The position numbers were made by a program, and so were the translations under genes. The notes under the pieces were generated by a model. The model ran no database searches. It saw only the letters and a list, made by a program, of their open reading frames with translations, and was not told the origin of the DNA. Shown in pieces: positions 24,429-26,164 of a stretch of DNA of 26,164 bases (position 1 is its first letter; every line of letters starts with the position of its first letter). The stretch comes from CAG-791 sp963596015 (GTDB lineage Bacteria; Bacillota; Clostridia; Lachnospirales; Lachnospiraceae), in assembly GCA_963596015.1 (NCBI GenBank), contig CAVBJS010000039.1, positions 1 through 26,164 of the forward strand, given 5' to 3'.

Positions 24429-25349
24429 TTAATGCCGCAGAGACAAAAGCTTGGCTCTGGCATCCAATGCCTTCTTCATGATCTTATCGGAGGCCTTTAC
24501 ATACCACTTAGGCTCCTTGTAAAGCAGCGACTGATACTCTGCTATGTGCTCCCGCAGATAATCCGGATAGGATCCGTCGATCTTTGCTACTACCAGAAGG
24601 GAGTTGCGGCCGAACAGGTCCTCTTTGCTGCGCAGCTTGCCGGCTACTTCAAACAGGGTGCGCCGGTTATTGTACTCCTGATGGGCAGCACTCTTTATCT
24701 TGTACCGGATCCGCTCCTCGGCGGACTGGTCATCCGGGCCTCCCACATAACTGAAATGCCAGCCTCCGTTTTCCACCCGCACGCCGATGCGCTTTTGCTG
24801 GGCATTGCGCAGCTCCTCTGTGGTATAGGTCTTTAAAAGGGAATACCGACAGATCTTGGTGCCCAGCCACTGCCTTCTCGCTACGCCGTCAAAATCCCCT
24901 GTCACAGACAGATTGTTGCCGGAGATATCTTCCAGATTCAGATAGCCGTAGAAAAGCCGCTGCGCCAGCATATAGATTTTCCCCGGCTGAACTTTTGGCA
25001 GCAATTCCTTCAGGGTCTTAGGGTCAGGGATCTCATCCACATCGCTGAAGATGATGATGTCATCATTCTGACAGTCCTTTAGCCCTCTGGCCACCGCACA
25101 TTTCTGATGATGATCCCTTTGGAAGGCATCGCAGTCCATAGGGGTATCTTCCACCACCACATGGATGATCTTGTCCTGAAACTCGGCGAACATCTCTTTG
25201 TGCTCTTCATAGAAAAGCGGCTTGGGATCCCCGGAAAAAGTCACCGTGGACTCGCTGATGACAAACCGGTCCACCACATCATTCAGGATCCGCATCCGCA
25301 GCAGCAGAATATCCAGTTCATTGAAGAATTGAAATGCGTCGTATATCAT
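24429..25349 (-). CDS. GT17 family glycosyltransferase
   Basis: A 306-residue protein of the Glyco_transf_17 family, named for the animal bisecting beta-1,4-N-acetylglucosaminyltransferase but common in bacterial polysaccharide loci. It opens with MIYDAFQFFNELDILLLRM, the typical DxFxFxNELDLLEIRL-like block, then DRFVISESTVTFSG, and the DXD-type IIIFSDVDEIPDP at about 98-110. The C-terminal half holds GGWHFSYVGG, also a family hallmark. The bacterial donor is unknown. ATG at 25349 has AGGAGGAG just upstream; an open frame to 25388 would translate the hairpin before it. It is clearly cytoplasmic. Confidence 0.92.
   Translation of the reverse strand: MIYDAFQFFNELDILLLRMRILNDVVDRFVISESTVTFSGDPKPLFYEEHKEMFAEFQDKIIHVVVEDTPMDCDAFQRDHHQKCAVARGLKDCQNDDIIIFSDVDEIPDPKTLKELLPKVQPGKIYMLAQRLFYGYLNLEDISGNNLSVTGDFDGVARRQWLGTKICRYSLLKTYTTEELRNAQQKRIGVRVENGGWHFSYVGGPDDQSAEERIRYKIKSAAHQEYNNRRTLFEVAGKLRSKEDLFGRNSLLVVAKIDGSYPDYLREHIAEYQSLLYKEPKWYVKASDKIMKKALDARAKLLSLRH
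24434..24452 (-). promoter_or_regulatory. Degenerate hairpin-SD module at the GT17/GT11-like boundary
   Basis: On the minus strand AAGCTTTTGTCTCTGCGGC, then A and 14 nt with AGAAGGTAAC before the ATG at 24418. Only the 3' half (CTGCGGCA plus SD spacing) is preserved compared with the intact copies, and it encodes the last residues of the GT17 protein. Confidence 0.5.
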
Positions 25350-25363
25350 ACTTCTCCTCCTGT

Positions 25364-25382
25364 GCCGCAGTTTGTCTGCGGC
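25364..25382 (-). promoter_or_regulatory. Hairpin-SD module upstream of the GT17 gene
   Basis: On the minus strand GCCGCAGACAAACTGCGGC (7-bp stem, ACAAA loop) starts two bases after the TGA of the DUF5672 gene. It is followed by A, then 13 nt containing AGGAGGAG, then the ATG at 25349. This is the clearest copy in the window. Confidence 0.82.
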
Positions 25383-25384
25383 GC

Positions 25385-26074
25385 TCACTTAAACCTAGGA
25401 TACTCCGCATTCGTCCCCTCCCACTTGTGGAACACAAAGGGACGGATTCCTTTTCCCTCAAACTCCGGCAGCATCTGCTCCTGTCCGAAGTACATAGCCA
25501 CCTCAATGGGCGCATACTTCATGCCGGCCGCCTCAAAGAGATGTCTGTTCTTGCAGCAGATAAAGCCATCCTCATTAAAGAAGCCGTGATCCGCCTCAAA
25601 AGGGATATGGGTCTTGGCCGGAAATTCCAGCAGACGCTTGCTGCGGATAGATACGCTGTTGCCCACCCGGCAGATATTGCCATTGATGTCCCGATAGGAA
25701 AAATCGTCCTTGGGAAGGGGGAACGGCGAACCGATATAGTCATAGTCCAAGAACCGGTCCTGCCAGCTCTTTGGATTGACCACAAAGCCGTCTGCATGCA
25801 CCAGCAGCATGTAATCGGTATGGATATACTTATACATGTCATAGATCATGGCATAGTTAAACTTATCGATTTCCGTGATCTTATCGATATGCTGGTATTC
25901 TATATACTTTGGCAGCAGCAGGGGCTTGCGATGGGTGATCAGTGTCACCGCACCGAAATCGATCTCCCGGCAGCTGTATTCCAAGGCCTTTACCGTCGCT
26001 CTGATATTGACACTGCTCATAGCCGCCAATGTCACATTGGGAAGCTGCAGCTTACCATTTTTCCATTCTGCCAT
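25385..26074 (-). CDS. DUF5672-family protein, putative glycosyltransferase
   Basis: A 229-residue soluble protein of the DUF5672 type found in surface-glycan loci of bacteria and eukaryotic microbes. Recognisable elements are LPNVTLAAMSSVNI near the N-terminus, EIDKFNYAMIYDMYKYIHTDYMLLVHADGFVVNP (a GT-A-like region with HADG where a DXD motif would be), DYIGSPFP, RVGNSVSIRSKRLLE and EDGFICC. The pattern suggests a nucleotide-sugar-dependent transferase, but no activity is known to me. ATG at 26074 has GGAG six bases upstream; ATG at 26086 lies at the end of a family A repeat fragment without its own SD. It ends two bases before the hairpin of the next gene. Confidence 0.82.
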   Translation of the reverse strand: MAEWKNGKLQLPNVTLAAMSSVNIRATVKALEYSCREIDFGAVTLITHRKPLLLPKYIEYQHIDKITEIDKFNYAMIYDMYKYIHTDYMLLVHADGFVVNPKSWQDRFLDYDYIGSPFPLPKDDFSYRDINGNICRVGNSVSIRSKRLLEFPAKTHIPFEADHGFFNEDGFICCKNRHLFEAAGMKYAPIEVAMYFGQEQMLPEFEGKGIRPFVFHKWEGTNAEYPRFK

Positions 26075-26082
26075 TTTATTCT

Positions 26083-26098
26083 CCATTTCTGAGCAGCT
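26083..26098 (-). repeat. Family A repeat fragment before the DUF5672 gene
   Basis: Sixteen bases, AGCTGCTCAGAAATGG on the minus strand, identical to the end of the repeat at 13755-13770 and likewise abutting a gene start. The adjoining bases (CAGGATAGG then AGCTGC) also occur at 19640-19654 before the GT4 gene, so at least two gene boundaries share this junction. Confidence 0.65.
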
Positions 26099-26164
26099 AC
26101 CTATCCTGCCTTCCGTGCTCTTTATCCAGTACGAAGTGCTTATCCTCTACCCGGTATACCGCAT
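26097..26164 (-). CDS. C-terminal end of an unidentified upstream gene (partial)
   Basis: One minus-strand frame stays open from the window edge to a TAG at 26097-26099 and would encode AVYRVEDKHFVLDKEHGRQDR as its last residues. The other two frames stop early. The position, ending just before the next gene of a tightly packed operon, fits the tail of another operon gene. Twenty-one residues are too few to name a family. Confidence 0.5.
   Translation of the reverse strand, partial: AVYRVEDKHFVLDKEHGRQDR

Overview
The window is a 26-kb slice of a large surface-polysaccharide (capsule/exopolysaccharide) biosynthesis locus. Every supportable gene lies on the minus strand, so the operon reads from position 26164 towards position 1. 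The organism looks like a gut-type Gram-positive anaerobe of the Lachnospiraceae kind. This is inferred from protein style, strong AGGAGG-type ribosome sites and a GC content near one half by eye; no ribosomal or housekeeping marker is present to prove it. No promoter, convincing terminator, regulator, tyrosine kinase or nucleotide-sugar synthesis gene is visible, so both ends of the locus lie outside the window.

Layout in transcription order: tail of an unknown gene (26164-26097); DUF5672 protein; GT17 glycosyltransferase; GT11-like fucosyltransferase; a fusion of a GT2 glycosyltransferase to a Wzy-like polymerase; the initiating polyprenyl-phosphate sugar-phosphate transferase; GT4; hexapeptide acetyltransferase; a 187-nt palindrome; a DUF6056/GT-C-like membrane protein; two GT2 enzymes; polysaccharide pyruvyl transferase; Wzx-like flippase; a GH88/GH105-like hydrolase; a clear GT11 fucosyltransferase; a radical SAM/SPASM protein; a GT26-GT4 fusion; another GT4; acyltransferase-3; a GT2-like enzyme; two proteins of the fucosyltransferase superfamily; then a repeat-rich stretch at the left edge.

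Together the genes describe a Wzx/Wzy-type pathway. The phosphotransferase loads the first sugar on undecaprenyl phosphate, many cytoplasmic transferases extend it, acetyl and pyruvyl groups (and perhaps an unknown radical SAM modification) decorate it, Wzx flips it, and the C-terminal half of the GT2 fusion would polymerise it outside. About fifteen glycosyltransferase-like domains, four of them of fucosyltransferase type, suggest a large, branched, possibly fucosylated repeat unit.

The most unusual signal is between the genes. A short hairpin (GCCGCAGACAARYTGCGGC-like) recurs just upstream of the ribosome site of six genes, mostly exactly 13 nt plus a conserved A before the start codon. Two larger composite repeat families, each pairing a GAGAAT/ATTCTC hairpin with a second GC-rich hairpin, sit at other gene boundaries. 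They look like a locus-wide intergenic punctuation system that could act in translation, mRNA processing or module shuffling.
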